This document shows positions 8,879 through 16,833 of a DNA stretch of 64,000 nucleotides, piece by piece. The position numbers and the translations under genes were made by a program. Source of the stretch: a bacterium (GTDB lineage Bacteria; RUG730; JAAEPJ01); contig JAAEPJ010000048.1 of NCBI GenBank assembly GCA_024222485.1, positions 1 to 64,000 on the forward strand, written 5' to 3'. Numbering within the stretch: the stretch's first letter is position 1; the number at the start of each line of letters is the position of its first letter. Below the pieces are notes generated by a model. That model was given only the letters and a program-made list of their open reading frames with translations. It made no database searches and was not told the DNA's origin.

Positions 8879-10798
8879 TTAATCCATTTTAAAAGTAACA
8901 TTTCTATAGCCTCTTACACTTTTACCATCTCGCTTTAATGAATGTGCTTCTGTTGTTCTAAATAATTCAAGCATTAGTGCTTTGATTTCTTTTACTATAA
9001 TTGTAATAGGTTTTGCAGTCCAACCTTTATTCGAGCAGTAATTAGCATATTTTTCAATAATTTCATCTTTTGCTAAATCATAACCATCTTTACTCATAAC
9101 CATGTTATTTAAAAATATTTTTACACTATCACTTTCTGATAAAAGGTCTTCAATAATACTACTTTGTTTATTTGCTAAAATTATATCTCCATAGTTTGCA
9201 ATATCTTCAAATAAAACTTGCAAACCTTCTAAAGCCCAGTTTAATATTCCGCTTGATTCTTCTTTTAAAATTAAATCAGCAAAATTAGGAATTATTTTTT
9301 TAGGTTTAGGTGCTTTAAAGTTAATAATTAAAAGCCTTCTTCTCCAAGCTCCTACATCTCCATCAAGCTTTACTTGTAATTTAGAATTAGAGATTATTAA
9401 AATACAATAGTTACCTTTTATATGAAAACTACCATTTCCGCCTTTTTTTTCAGTATCTAAACAGTCTCCGCCTACCAATCCTTTAATAACATAAGCTCCT
9501 TTTTCTGAAAAAAATTTGCCTGGAACATCAACACCCATTAAAAGAGTTTTCTTCCTATATCTGTGAGTTTCAAATCTTTCTCCTAGATGTTTTGTCCTTA
9601 ATTCTGTTACATTATTTAAACCTATTAATTTTTGAACAATATTTGCTAATGTTGACTTTCCTCTTCCTGCTTTACCATCAAGAATTAAAAATCTCTGTAT
9701 AAGATTATTTCCTAAAAGACATAAACCTATATATTTTTGAAGTAATAAAATATCATCTTCATCTAAAGAAGGTTTTAAAAATTCATTTAAAAATCTTTCA
9801 CATTTTGCATTTTCTTTAAATAATATTGGAGAAATATTTCTTGAATAAAAAGAAGGTGAAAATTCTACAAAATTTGATTTATTATTTTCATTAAAAGCAA
9901 TAACTCCATTTGATAAATGTATAATTTTTTTCTTTTCATTAAACACATCTTTTTTTTCTTCTATGCCTTTAAGTTGAGATACTATATTAGATAGTGTTGA
10001 ATTTGTTCTTTTTTGTTCTAATCCTTTTAAATTATTATCTCTTGACGCTTGAAGTAAATTTTGTGATATTTCTTGTTTAATCATATTTTCTGTCACTTCT
10101 TTATATAAGCCAGTTTTTATATCATATCTATAAAATTCTTTTTCATTTGGTTCATAAATCTCAATATTTTTTTCTTTGTGCTTGCCAGCCCAAAAAGACT
10201 GATTAATTGAGGTTACATTGTCATTATCATTTAAATAATATGGTTCTCCATACATTTTAACTAACTCATCATATTTTGAATGTGTATTTTTTTCATCTAA
10301 CAAATTTTCAGGGATATATTCTTTAAGGTGAGTGTATAAGCTATCTTTATCAATTAATCTAATATCAAAGTTATTAATAACCAAATAAGGCTTATTTGTA
10401 TCAGGATGGATACTGCTAGGAGCTACTACTTGCGAACCTTTTGAAATAATTTCTCCATAGTGAACATTTTGTTTTTGTAAAATAATTTTCTTTTTTATAT
10501 CATTACAAAAATAGTAAAAATGATAGCCTTTTTTTGTTTGAACTGTAAAAGTATTAGGTAAGATATTTTTTATATTTTCTGCAAATTCTTTATTATCTAT
10601 ATCAATAATAATCAAGTCTGCATAACCGCCCATAACTCCATAATTATTGCCTTGATTAATCCAACTTTGAATTTCAAGATATGAATATGGTTTATTTTGC
10701 CAGCCTTTTTCGCATGGTATTTTTGATTTTGCTTTTAGTTTAACAAATGCAAACTTTTCTTTTTGTAATTTTTTGGGTATTTCAATATTAATATCCAT
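8879..10798 (-). CDS. Primase-polymerase / SF3 (P4-like) helicase
   Basis: The N-terminal region is a bifunctional primase/polymerase (prim-pol) domain: WINQGNNYGVMGG, then LIIIDIDN (residues 62-69, catalytic Asp pair), GYHFYY and SSIHP. A D5/P4-type superfamily 3 helicase follows, with Walker A LDGKAGRGKST (about 374-384), MGVDVP, and CILIISNSKL plus GAWRRRLLIINF as sensor and arginine-finger-like segments. At 639 residues it is complete. Such proteins initiate and drive replication of P4-like satellites, phages and integrative plasmids. AGAGAGG upstream of ATG serves as ribosome-binding site. This is the replication core of the left module. Confidence 0.9.
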   Translation of the reverse strand: MDINIEIPKKLQKEKFAFVKLKAKSKIPCEKGWQNKPYSYLEIQSWINQGNNYGVMGGYADLIIIDIDNKEFAENIKNILPNTFTVQTKKGYHFYYFCNDIKKKIILQKQNVHYGEIISKGSQVVAPSSIHPDTNKPYLVINNFDIRLIDKDSLYTHLKEYIPENLLDEKNTHSKYDELVKMYGEPYYLNDNDNVTSINQSFWAGKHKEKNIEIYEPNEKEFYRYDIKTGLYKEVTENMIKQEISQNLLQASRDNNLKGLEQKRTNSTLSNIVSQLKGIEEKKDVFNEKKKIIHLSNGVIAFNENNKSNFVEFSPSFYSRNISPILFKENAKCERFLNEFLKPSLDEDDILLLQKYIGLCLLGNNLIQRFLILDGKAGRGKSTLANIVQKLIGLNNVTELRTKHLGERFETHRYRKKTLLMGVDVPGKFFSEKGAYVIKGLVGGDCLDTEKKGGNGSFHIKGNYCILIISNSKLQVKLDGDVGAWRRRLLIINFKAPKPKKIIPNFADLILKEESSGILNWALEGLQVLFEDIANYGDIILANKQSSIIEDLLSESDSVKIFLNNMVMSKDGYDLAKDEIIEKYANYCSNKGWTAKPITIIVKEIKALMLELFRTTEAHSLKRDGKSVRGYRNVTFKMD

Positions 10799-10818
10799 TT
10801 CAATATAACCTCTCTAAT

Positions 10819-11055
10819 TTAAATGTTATAGACTAGTGTTTTTAAGTCTTGAAGTGCATTTTTAAAGGATGTAATTTTTACATCTCCATCATTAAAAAAC
10901 TCTTCTATTAATTTTTTTCTATCTTCTCTATCATTAAAGATAAAAACAAATTTATTGCCCTCTCGCTTTTTATCTAAAAATCTCATGCCTTTTGCTTTTA
11001 AAAAAGCTGAAAGGTATAAATCACTTGTTTCATAAATTTTTTGTGTGTTTGGCAT
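10819..11055 (-). CDS. DUF5659-family small protein (left copy)
   Basis: The sequence YETSDLYLSAFLKAKGMRFL with later KFVFIFND matches DUF5659. The internal ATG (MPNTQKIYETS, 11053-11055) is chosen because GGAG lies 9 nt upstream. A paralogue lies at 20381-20602 in the right module. The family is found near replication genes of mobile elements and has no known function. It overlaps the upstream 61-residue ORF by 26 bases. Confidence 0.65.
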   Translation of the reverse strand: MPNTQKIYETSDLYLSAFLKAKGMRFLDKKREGNKFVFIFNDREDRKKLIEEFFNDGDVKITSFKNALQDLKTLVYNI

Positions 11056-11215
11056 TTTTTGAATCTCCATATTCTTTATTTTCTACAAATAGAACTTCTT
11101 TATATAAACCGATTAAATTTTGTGCATACTCAAGAGCTTCTTTATCAGACAAAGCAATACCATTCTTTTTTAAATATATTTCTTTAAATTCTTTGATTGC
11201 TTGTTCTGATAACAT
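11030..11215 (-). CDS. Small conserved mobile-element protein (61 aa)
   Basis: The sequence MLSEQAIKEFKEIYLKKNGI with ALSDKEALEYAQNLIGLYK resembles a small helical protein repeatedly seen in integrative elements of candidate-phylum and firmicute genomes. AAGGAA lies just upstream of the ATG. It overlaps the DUF5659 gene and probably forms an operon with it and the primase-helicase. Function unknown. Confidence 0.6.
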   Translation of the reverse strand: MLSEQAIKEFKEIYLKKNGIALSDKEALEYAQNLIGLYKEVLFVENKEYGDSKNAKHTKNL

Positions 11216-11245
11216 TTCAAAATTCCTTTTTTAAGCTCTATAAAC

Positions 11246-11289
11246 AGAAAAAGCCCATATCAAAGGCTTTTATACCTTTAATATAGGCT
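11246..11289 (-). terminator. Rho-independent terminator (minus strand)
   Basis: On the minus strand a 15-bp stem (arms 11275-11289 and 11252-11266, two G-U wobbles, 8-base loop) is followed by UUUUUC. It lies downstream of the 11409-11594 gene and upstream of the 61-residue ORF, separating the repressor/protease operon from the replication operon. Confidence 0.8.
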
Positions 11290-11408
11290 CATCGTTTTTC
11301 GATTTTTCCTATTTACTCTATATCAAAATTAATTTCATGCTTTATTTTTTTACAATAAACTTTCGTTGCTAGAATACCTTATTGCTAAAACATAAAAAAT
11401 TTTAATAA

Positions 11409-11594
11409 TTACTGAGATTTATTTTTTTTATAAATATGTTTTTTAGTTTCTCTTTCCTCAATACAAGCAATATTGCCATCTTGTACTTTAATAATAAAGT
11501 TAATATCACAATAATACTCACTTTTTAAAATTGCTTTTAATTTATTATCAACAATATTAAAAAATCGTTTTTTCATTTCTTGATTTTGTGTCAT
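11409..11594 (-). CDS. Hypothetical small protein (61 aa)
   Basis: The start at ATG 11592-11594 (MTQNQEMKKRFFN) is preferred because GGAG lies about 8 nt before it; an in-frame TTG further upstream (11631-11633) would add 13 residues. The sequence (VDNKLKAILKSEYYCDINFI, then ETKKHIYKKNKSQ) matches no family I know. It lies between the ImmA/IrrE gene and a strong terminator, at the end of the repressor operon. Confidence 0.45.
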   Translation of the reverse strand: MTQNQEMKKRFFNIVDNKLKAILKSEYYCDINFIIKVQDGNIACIEERETKKHIYKKNKSQ

Positions 11595-11672
11595 TTTATT
11601 TTTATCTCCATAAACTACAATTCCATTATTCAATCCGCTTATAAACGAACATTGTGAGTAAATTTTTTTACT

Positions 11673-12407
11673 CTACATATCAAATAAACTTATATTTTCA
11701 TCTTGTTTTTTCATTAGTCCATAATTAACTAAAGATATTGCTATTGGTTGTATATTTAAATCAAAAAAATCTCTAATATTTTCAGCTATTAACCTTGCAA
11801 AATAATTTATATCTAAGCCTAGTTCTTTTTGCATTTCTTTTTCGTTTATTTCTATATTTTCTTTCCCTTCAACTTCTAATAAAGCTTTTTTTAATCTACT
11901 TTTAGGAAGTAAAAAATAACTTGCAAACATATTTGCTTGAAGACAAAAATTGTTAGTATTACTGCTTTGTTGTAAATCTCTGTTCAATGTTCTTATTTCT
12001 TTTAACTTATTATCTTCTTCACCAAATAAGCTTAATTGTTTTGGATTAGGTGGTAATAAATAACCTATATGATAAAGTCTATGATAAGTTTCGTGAGCTA
12101 TAGTCCAATTCATTATATTTTGGTCTACAAGTCTATCACTATCATATTTTTCTCTATTTAAAACAATTTTATTATATTGAGTATATCCTGCTAAATCATT
12201 GCTTAAGTCTTCAAAACTTACTTCTATATTTTCACTTTCTATCTTTTTTATATGTTGTGGGATAAATTCAGTAATAAAATCATATGTATCTATTTTAGAG
12301 TTTAAATCATCTAAATATTTTTTATTATAATGATAAAGCATTCCCATCGCTTCATTTTCTATTGCTGATTTATGTTTAAATTGTGGTTTTATTAAATCAT
12401 TATTCAA
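11673..12407 (-). CDS. ImmA/IrrE-family metallopeptidase
   Basis: IAHETYHRLYHIG (about residues 98-110) is the zinc-binding HExxH motif of the ImmA/IrrE family, preceded by NKIVLNRE. The C-terminal region (ANMFASYFLLPKSRLKKAL) is also typical of the family. In ICEBs1 and many prophages this protease cleaves the adjacent repressor to derepress the element. It starts with TTG at 12405-12407, overlapping the repressor gene by 8 bases, so translation is coupled. The partner repressor is immediately upstream, as expected. Confidence 0.9.
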   Translation of the reverse strand: MNNDLIKPQFKHKSAIENEAMGMLYHYNKKYLDDLNSKIDTYDFITEFIPQHIKKIESENIEVSFEDLSNDLAGYTQYNKIVLNREKYDSDRLVDQNIMNWTIAHETYHRLYHIGYLLPPNPKQLSLFGEEDNKLKEIRTLNRDLQQSSNTNNFCLQANMFASYFLLPKSRLKKALLEVEGKENIEINEKEMQKELGLDINYFARLIAENIRDFFDLNIQPIAISLVNYGLMKKQDENISLFDM

Positions 12408-12780
12408 CGGTTTTTTTCCTTGTTTCTAATTCTTTTATTAAATCATCAACATCTATATTTCTTTGCTTAAGCCTTCTACACAGTACAGGTATTGATTCAT
12501 TTTCTGTGATAATTTCTTTTACATCTTCTGCTATTTCAACAGGTTTGCCTTTTTTTGCTAAATCATAAAATTTTTCTATATCTTCTTTATTCTTTAAGTT
12601 TAATGCTTCTATCATTTTTTCTAAATGTTCTTTTTTAGGTGCATTCCTTTTGCCTTGTTCTATATCTGATACATAAGAAGGAGCAATTCCAATTATTCTT
12701 GCAAACTCTCTAAGAGAAAACTCTTTTTTTATTCTTAGTTGTTTTAAAAATATTCCGAAAGTTTCTTTATTTATATTCAT
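12400..12780 (-). CDS. XRE-family transcriptional repressor (ImmR-like)
   Basis: The N-terminal 65 residues form a classical HTH (LKQLRIKKEFSLREFARIIG, then APSYVSDIEQGKR). The C-terminal half (EDVKEIITENESIPVLCRRLK, residues about 86-106) is an effector or oligomerisation region. Paired with the downstream ImmA/IrrE protease, it is the likely master repressor of the left module. The upstream region (12781-12860) has a short AT-rich gap that would hold its promoter. Confidence 0.88.
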   Translation of the reverse strand: MNINKETFGIFLKQLRIKKEFSLREFARIIGIAPSYVSDIEQGKRNAPKKEHLEKMIEALNLKNKEDIEKFYDLAKKGKPVEIAEDVKEIITENESIPVLCRRLKQRNIDVDDLIKELETRKKTVE

Positions 12781-12859
12781 AATTTTAAATCCTCTTTATA
12801 TGTTCGCTTACATTATAACAATTATAAAATAGCTGTCAAGCAGTTTTTTATAATTTTAG

Positions 12860-13999
12860 TTATTTTAAATATTTATCTAATATATTTTGTTTTTCTTCTT
12901 TTACTTTTGCTAGGTAGTTTTTTGAGTCTTCAATTTCTTTTTCTAAAGGCTCTATTTGTTTTAATATTTTTTGTTGGTCGGAGATAGGGGGGAGGGGGAT
13001 TTTCAAAGTTTTTACTCTATCTATATTTAAATTATTTACAACAGATCCTTTTGACTTATTTATTAATTGAGCTTGAATTTTATCACTTATCAATATTTGA
13101 TATAAATAATCTTTGTTTAAACTAATATCAATATCTTTAAAAATAAGCCAACCATCATGAACACACCCATCTATTTTTAATATATACGGTCTACCAGAAC
13201 TCATAGAGTTAGATAATATAAAGTCTCCTTTACTAACATATCTGGATTTCAAAATTCCTTTTTTTATTATTCTTTGCTTAGTTGATGTTATATATTTATC
13301 ATCTTCTTTAACATCCCCAATTTTTATCCAATTTATTCCTTCTTTATTTTTTGTTATATAGTTTTGAATTGGTCTTGGAGATGCACCTCTTACAATATTC
13401 ATTAAATTTTCCAATTTTAATAAATTAAAATTTTTAGCATTTAATGTATTGATAATATTTTTTATATTTTCTTCATTTTCCTTTATTACCTCATTTGCTT
13501 TTTCTTCCTGCTGTTCTATTTCTTCAATATCTGAAATGATTTGTTTTTGAATTTCAAGAGGGGGGAGGGGGATTTTAAATTTTAAAAGATTATTCCCGTT
13601 TAAATTATTAATATTTTGACTTACAAAAAGATATTTATAATTTTCAAAATATTTTGTATTTAACATAGCAAACAAATATTTATTATCAATAATATTTTGT
13701 TTTGTATTTCTTATAACACCACAAAAACCACCAAAGTAAGCATGTTCAAAGTTTTTTTCTATAAAACAAGATTTTCCTAAATGTTTAATGCTTCCACTTG
13801 AGGTACAAATAAAAATATCTTCTTTTTTTAAAATTTTATCTTTATTTATTTTAAAATTTTCTTTTAAATATTTTTCTTCTGTTAAATCTATTTTTGTTTT
13901 TTCTAAAGAAATATTTGAGGCAGTAAGTATTCTTATATTTGTTTTATTTTTACTTTCATCTTTTGACTTGCTATAAGTAATTCCTTGAACAAACTGCAC
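12860..13999 (-). CDS. hsdS: Type I restriction-modification specificity subunit (HsdS)
   Basis: Two half-repeats are visible: residues 1-150 ending with LKFKIPLPPLEIQKQIISDI, and the second ending with LKIPLPPISDQQKILKQIEP, each followed by a coiled-coil dimerisation helix. These are the two target-recognition domains and conserved regions of HsdS, which set the DNA sequence the methylase binds. The annotated start is GTG at 13997-13999, but the frame is open upstream to about 14057, where KIKIESKYALTQINSIDEV reads like the natural M-S linker. A 1-base change in the adjoining A9 tract would fuse it to the methylase, so this subunit is probably the C-terminal part of an M-S fusion. Confidence 0.85.
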   Translation of the reverse strand: MQFVQGITYSKSKDESKNKTNIRILTASNISLEKTKIDLTEEKYLKENFKINKDKILKKEDIFICTSSGSIKHLGKSCFIEKNFEHAYFGGFCGVIRNTKQNIIDNKYLFAMLNTKYFENYKYLFVSQNINNLNGNNLLKFKIPLPPLEIQKQIISDIEEIEQQEEKANEVIKENEENIKNIINTLNAKNFNLLKLENLMNIVRGASPRPIQNYITKNKEGINWIKIGDVKEDDKYITSTKQRIIKKGILKSRYVSKGDFILSNSMSSGRPYILKIDGCVHDGWLIFKDIDISLNKDYLYQILISDKIQAQLINKSKGSVVNNLNIDRVKTLKIPLPPISDQQKILKQIEPLEKEIEDSKNYLAKVKEEKQNILDKYLK

Positions 14000-14022
14000 T
14001 TCGTCAATCGAATTTATTTGAG

Positions 14023-16314
14023 TTAACGCATACTTACTCTCAATTTTAATTTTTTTTTATTATTCAAATTGATTGAATTATCAAAAGTTTTTAAATCAAA
14101 AGTCATTAAGTCTGATAATCTTAAATAATCTATATGTTCTTTGAGTGGGTGGCTTTCTAATTGTTTTAAATCCTCTATATCTTTTTCTAAATCTTTGCCT
14201 TTAAAATTATTCAAAATATAAGAGTTCATTTTTTCTGTGTCTTCTAAATTTTCAGCATTATATAGCTTGCTTTCAACATTCCCTTCTTCATCTTTATCAA
14301 TATGAATACCTTCACAGCCTCTACGGTTTGAAAATTCATAACCATAAAATTCTTTTTCTTTTGCTTTATCTTTAGAATCACCTAAAACTATTTTTTGCGG
14401 ATATGCTGTTAAAAAATAAAATAATTTTTGTTTTTCTACTTTTATAATTTCTTCTTGTGAAAGTCCTTTGTATTCCTTATAAATTTCACTTTGCTTTGCT
14501 TTGCTTTGCTTTGCTTTGCTTTGCTTTGCTTTGCTTTGCTTTGCTTTATCTGTAAGTTCATCTTTTAAAATACTTACATAATCATTAAAATTTAAATCTT
14601 CATAAACATTTTTAACATAAATTGAAAAAGCATTTTGAATATTATTAACAGTTATATCATTATAATTGCCTAAAAAGTCATTTACATATTTATCTATTTC
14701 ACTATGAATAAGATTATTTTTTCTTTGCATAAATAAAATAATAGTTTTAGTACCAGTTGCCATAAAAGCATTGCTTCCTAAAGAAACAATAGCTTTTATA
14801 TCAAAATATTTTAAAAGCAATTCTCGAGTTTTTGTGTAAATCCCTCCATTACTCAAAATTGATATTGGCAAAACAACTCCAGCAACACCATTTTCTTTTA
14901 ATAACTGTTTTGTTCTTTCAACAAATAAACATTCTATTTCAGAGCTTTTATCTGTTAGATAATTGTATAAATCAAAACATTCATTGCCATCTACTAAATT
15001 ATTTTTAAAGCCACTAACAGAATAAGGAGGGTTAGCAACTAATATATCAAAAACAGGGTTTTCTTTTTGATTTTCTTCTGTTTTTAAAATATCTTTATAT
15101 TTTCTATTAGTAAAAGGAGCGAGTCCATCAGTTGACATTACATTTGCATCACCATCACCATTTAAAAAGGAACTTACTTTTGAAGTTTTAACAAGTCTGT
15201 AATCTTTTTCTATGCCATAAACATATTTTTTACTCCATAACAAATCTTCTTTTAAAGATTTAAAGTTTTTAACCGCTTGACTTGGGCCTTTAATGTCTTT
15301 TTCTTTAATATTTTTAACATAACTATCTATTTCATCCATAATTTCTATTAAAAAATGACCACTTCCACAAGCATAATCTATAACATAAGGTAAAAAATGA
15401 ATTTCTAAATTATTATTTTTTCTATCTATGATTTCTTTAATGGGAAGGGATTTGCAAATAAATCTTGTTAATGGGATAGGTGTAAAAAACTGACCCGCTT
15501 CTTGCTTAATTCCTGTATTTAAAAGCAATTCAAAAAAAACACCTAAATATTGATGTTTTTTAGAATATTTAATTTTAAAATTTTCAAGTAGCTTTACTAC
15601 TTCTTTTACTATCTCAGCATTTTCTTCAAAAGTTTCTTTATTATAAACTTCTTTAAAAGAAAATTCTTGAGAGCTTCTATAATATCTTAATTCTTTAAAT
15701 GCTTTTTTTAGTTTTTCATCTGTTCCATCTGTTCTAGCTTTTAATTTTAAAAGATTTTCAAAATCTTCTTCGCTTATGTCAGATAAAATTACATCAATAT
15801 AATTTTCATTTCCTTTTTTATAAAGAAAATTTAACCGATTAAATAGAATTTCAGAAGTATCATTTTTTTTAACTTGAAACTGTAGCTCTTCTTTGGGAAA
15901 TCTTATTTTATCATCTTCATCTTGAATTTTACATATGAATAAATTAAAAATTTTGTTAAAAGCATTTGTTTTATCTGAAACTATATGTCTTCTTAATATT
16001 TCTGCAAATTGATTAAAGATTGTTCCGCCATCTGATTCTTTTAAATCTTTCAAATCTTCATAAGTTAAACCAATATTTTTAAAATCATAAACATTGATTG
16101 TATCTTCAAATATTCCTTTTTTATTAAAAGATTTATCCCAACTATCAAATATTTCTTGTTCATTATCTCCTTTTAAATTTTCGGTATCAATAATTTCACT
16201 TATATACTCTAAATTGTTATTTTCAAATTGTGACGCATATAGACAAATAGCTTTAACTTTTTTATCTTGTCGATAGTAGCTTAAAAGGTGTTGCAATAAT
16301 ACCTTTCCTTCCAA
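14023..16314 (-). CDS. hsdM: Type I-like N6-adenine DNA methylase (HsdM) with internal pentanucleotide repeat; N terminus rearranged
   Basis: The methylase core has GVFFELLLNTGIKQEAGQFF, TPIPLTRFIC, YVIDYACGSGHFLIEIMDE (SAM-binding) and ILVANPPYSVSGF (catalytic NPPY). An N-terminal helical domain includes ESDGGTIFNQFAEILRRHIV. A (TTGCT)11 repeat (14491-14545) encodes KAKQS units inside the protein, so any change not divisible by three repeats shifts the frame. The ORF's first 12 residues come from a remnant of another gene read out of frame (16283-16378); real homology appears to start at LLSYYRQDKKVKAICLYAS. The TTG start at 16314 has no convincing ribosome-binding site. The C terminus (KKKLKLRVSMR) leaves the expected M-S linker by a 1-base shift in A9. 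No HsdR gene is seen. Confidence 0.8.
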   Translation of the reverse strand: MEGKVLLQHLLSYYRQDKKVKAICLYASQFENNNLEYISEIIDTENLKGDNEQEIFDSWDKSFNKKGIFEDTINVYDFKNIGLTYEDLKDLKESDGGTIFNQFAEILRRHIVSDKTNAFNKIFNLFICKIQDEDDKIRFPKEELQFQVKKNDTSEILFNRLNFLYKKGNENYIDVILSDISEEDFENLLKLKARTDGTDEKLKKAFKELRYYRSSQEFSFKEVYNKETFEENAEIVKEVVKLLENFKIKYSKKHQYLGVFFELLLNTGIKQEAGQFFTPIPLTRFICKSLPIKEIIDRKNNNLEIHFLPYVIDYACGSGHFLIEIMDEIDSYVKNIKEKDIKGPSQAVKNFKSLKEDLLWSKKYVYGIEKDYRLVKTSKVSSFLNGDGDANVMSTDGLAPFTNRKYKDILKTEENQKENPVFDILVANPPYSVSGFKNNLVDGNECFDLYNYLTDKSSEIECLFVERTKQLLKENGVAGVVLPISILSNGGIYTKTRELLLKYFDIKAIVSLGSNAFMATGTKTIILFMQRKNNLIHSEIDKYVNDFLGNYNDITVNNIQNAFSIYVKNVYEDLNFNDYVSILKDELTDKAKQSKAKQSKAKQSKAKQSEIYKEYKGLSQEEIIKVEKQKLFYFLTAYPQKIVLGDSKDKAKEKEFYGYEFSNRRGCEGIHIDKDEEGNVESKLYNAENLEDTEKMNSYILNNFKGKDLEKDIEDLKQLESHPLKEHIDYLRLSDLMTFDLKTFDNSINLNNKKKLKLRVSMR
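14491..14545. repeat. Pentanucleotide microsatellite (TTGCT)11 inside the methylase gene
   Basis: Eleven perfect tandem copies of TTGCT (AGCAA on the coding strand) lie inside the methylase ORF, with partial units on both sides. They translate as an AKQSK repeat. A five-base unit in coding sequence is the classic substrate for slipped-strand phase variation, and restriction-modification methylases are frequent hosts. Confidence 0.95.
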
Positions 16315-16378
16315 GCTCAGCAGTTATTAAATGCTAGCCAATTTGTCCTGTTAATTTAGTATTTAAACCAGTTGCCAT
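16283..16378 (-). pseudogene. 5' remnant of an unrelated gene joined to hsdM
   Basis: Minus-strand frame from ATG 16376-16378 reads MATGLNTKLTGQIG, TAG, then HLITAELGRKGIIATPF. This is the N terminus of a widespread hypothetical, nuclease-like family whose members begin MATGLNTKLTGQIGEHLVTAELGRRG. It has an in-frame TAG at 16334-16336 and stops resembling that family just where the methylase homology starts. It appears to be a deletion or recombination junction. Confidence 0.6.
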
Positions 16379-16402
16379 AAAATTATACCTTTAACACATT
16401 AT

Positions 16403-16816
16403 TTATATTTTTAACGCATCTTTTATTTGCATTGATATTTTGTCAATAATATCAAAATCTTTAACTTCACATTCCCATATTACAAATACATTCCATCCGT
16501 TTTTTTTAAGGCACTCTGACACTTCTTTAAATCTATCTATATTTCTTTTAAACTTGCTATCCCAATATTCTGTATTGCTTTTAGGTATTGTTGCTCGTTT
16601 ACAGTTATGCCTGTGCCAAAAACATCCATGCACAAAAATAACTGCTTTATATTTTGCCAAAACGATATCAGGCTTGCCGATAAGAATTTTAGAATGAAGC
16701 CGATATCTAAAACCTAAGGCATGCAGTCTTTTTCTAACTATAAGCTCTGCCTTAGAATCTTTACTTTTAATCTTTGCCATATTTTCACTGCGTTTTTCTA
16801 CAGTTAAGTGATCCAT
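16403..16816 (-). CDS. vsr: Very short patch repair endonuclease
   Basis: The N terminus RSENMAKIKSKDSKAELIVR and core LIGKPDIVLAKYKAVIFVHG with CFWHRHNCKRATIPKSNTEY identify Vsr, which nicks 5' of T in T:G mismatches produced by deamination of 5-methylcytosine. The catalytic Asp (GKPDIV) and zinc/active-site CFWHxH residues are present. At 137 residues it is full length. It follows the cytosine methyltransferase and its putative endonuclease, the usual context, and presumably repairs damage caused by that methyltransferase. Confidence 0.95.
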   Translation of the reverse strand: MDHLTVEKRSENMAKIKSKDSKAELIVRKRLHALGFRYRLHSKILIGKPDIVLAKYKAVIFVHGCFWHRHNCKRATIPKSNTEYWDSKFKRNIDRFKEVSECLKKNGWNVFVIWECEVKDFDIIDKISMQIKDALKI

Positions 16817-16833
16817 AACAGCACCTGCTTAAA

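Noticed and set aside
12860-16314. Complete type I restriction system
   Set aside because: No HsdR motor subunit is present nearby, and the methylase N terminus is rearranged, so only methylation components can be supported.
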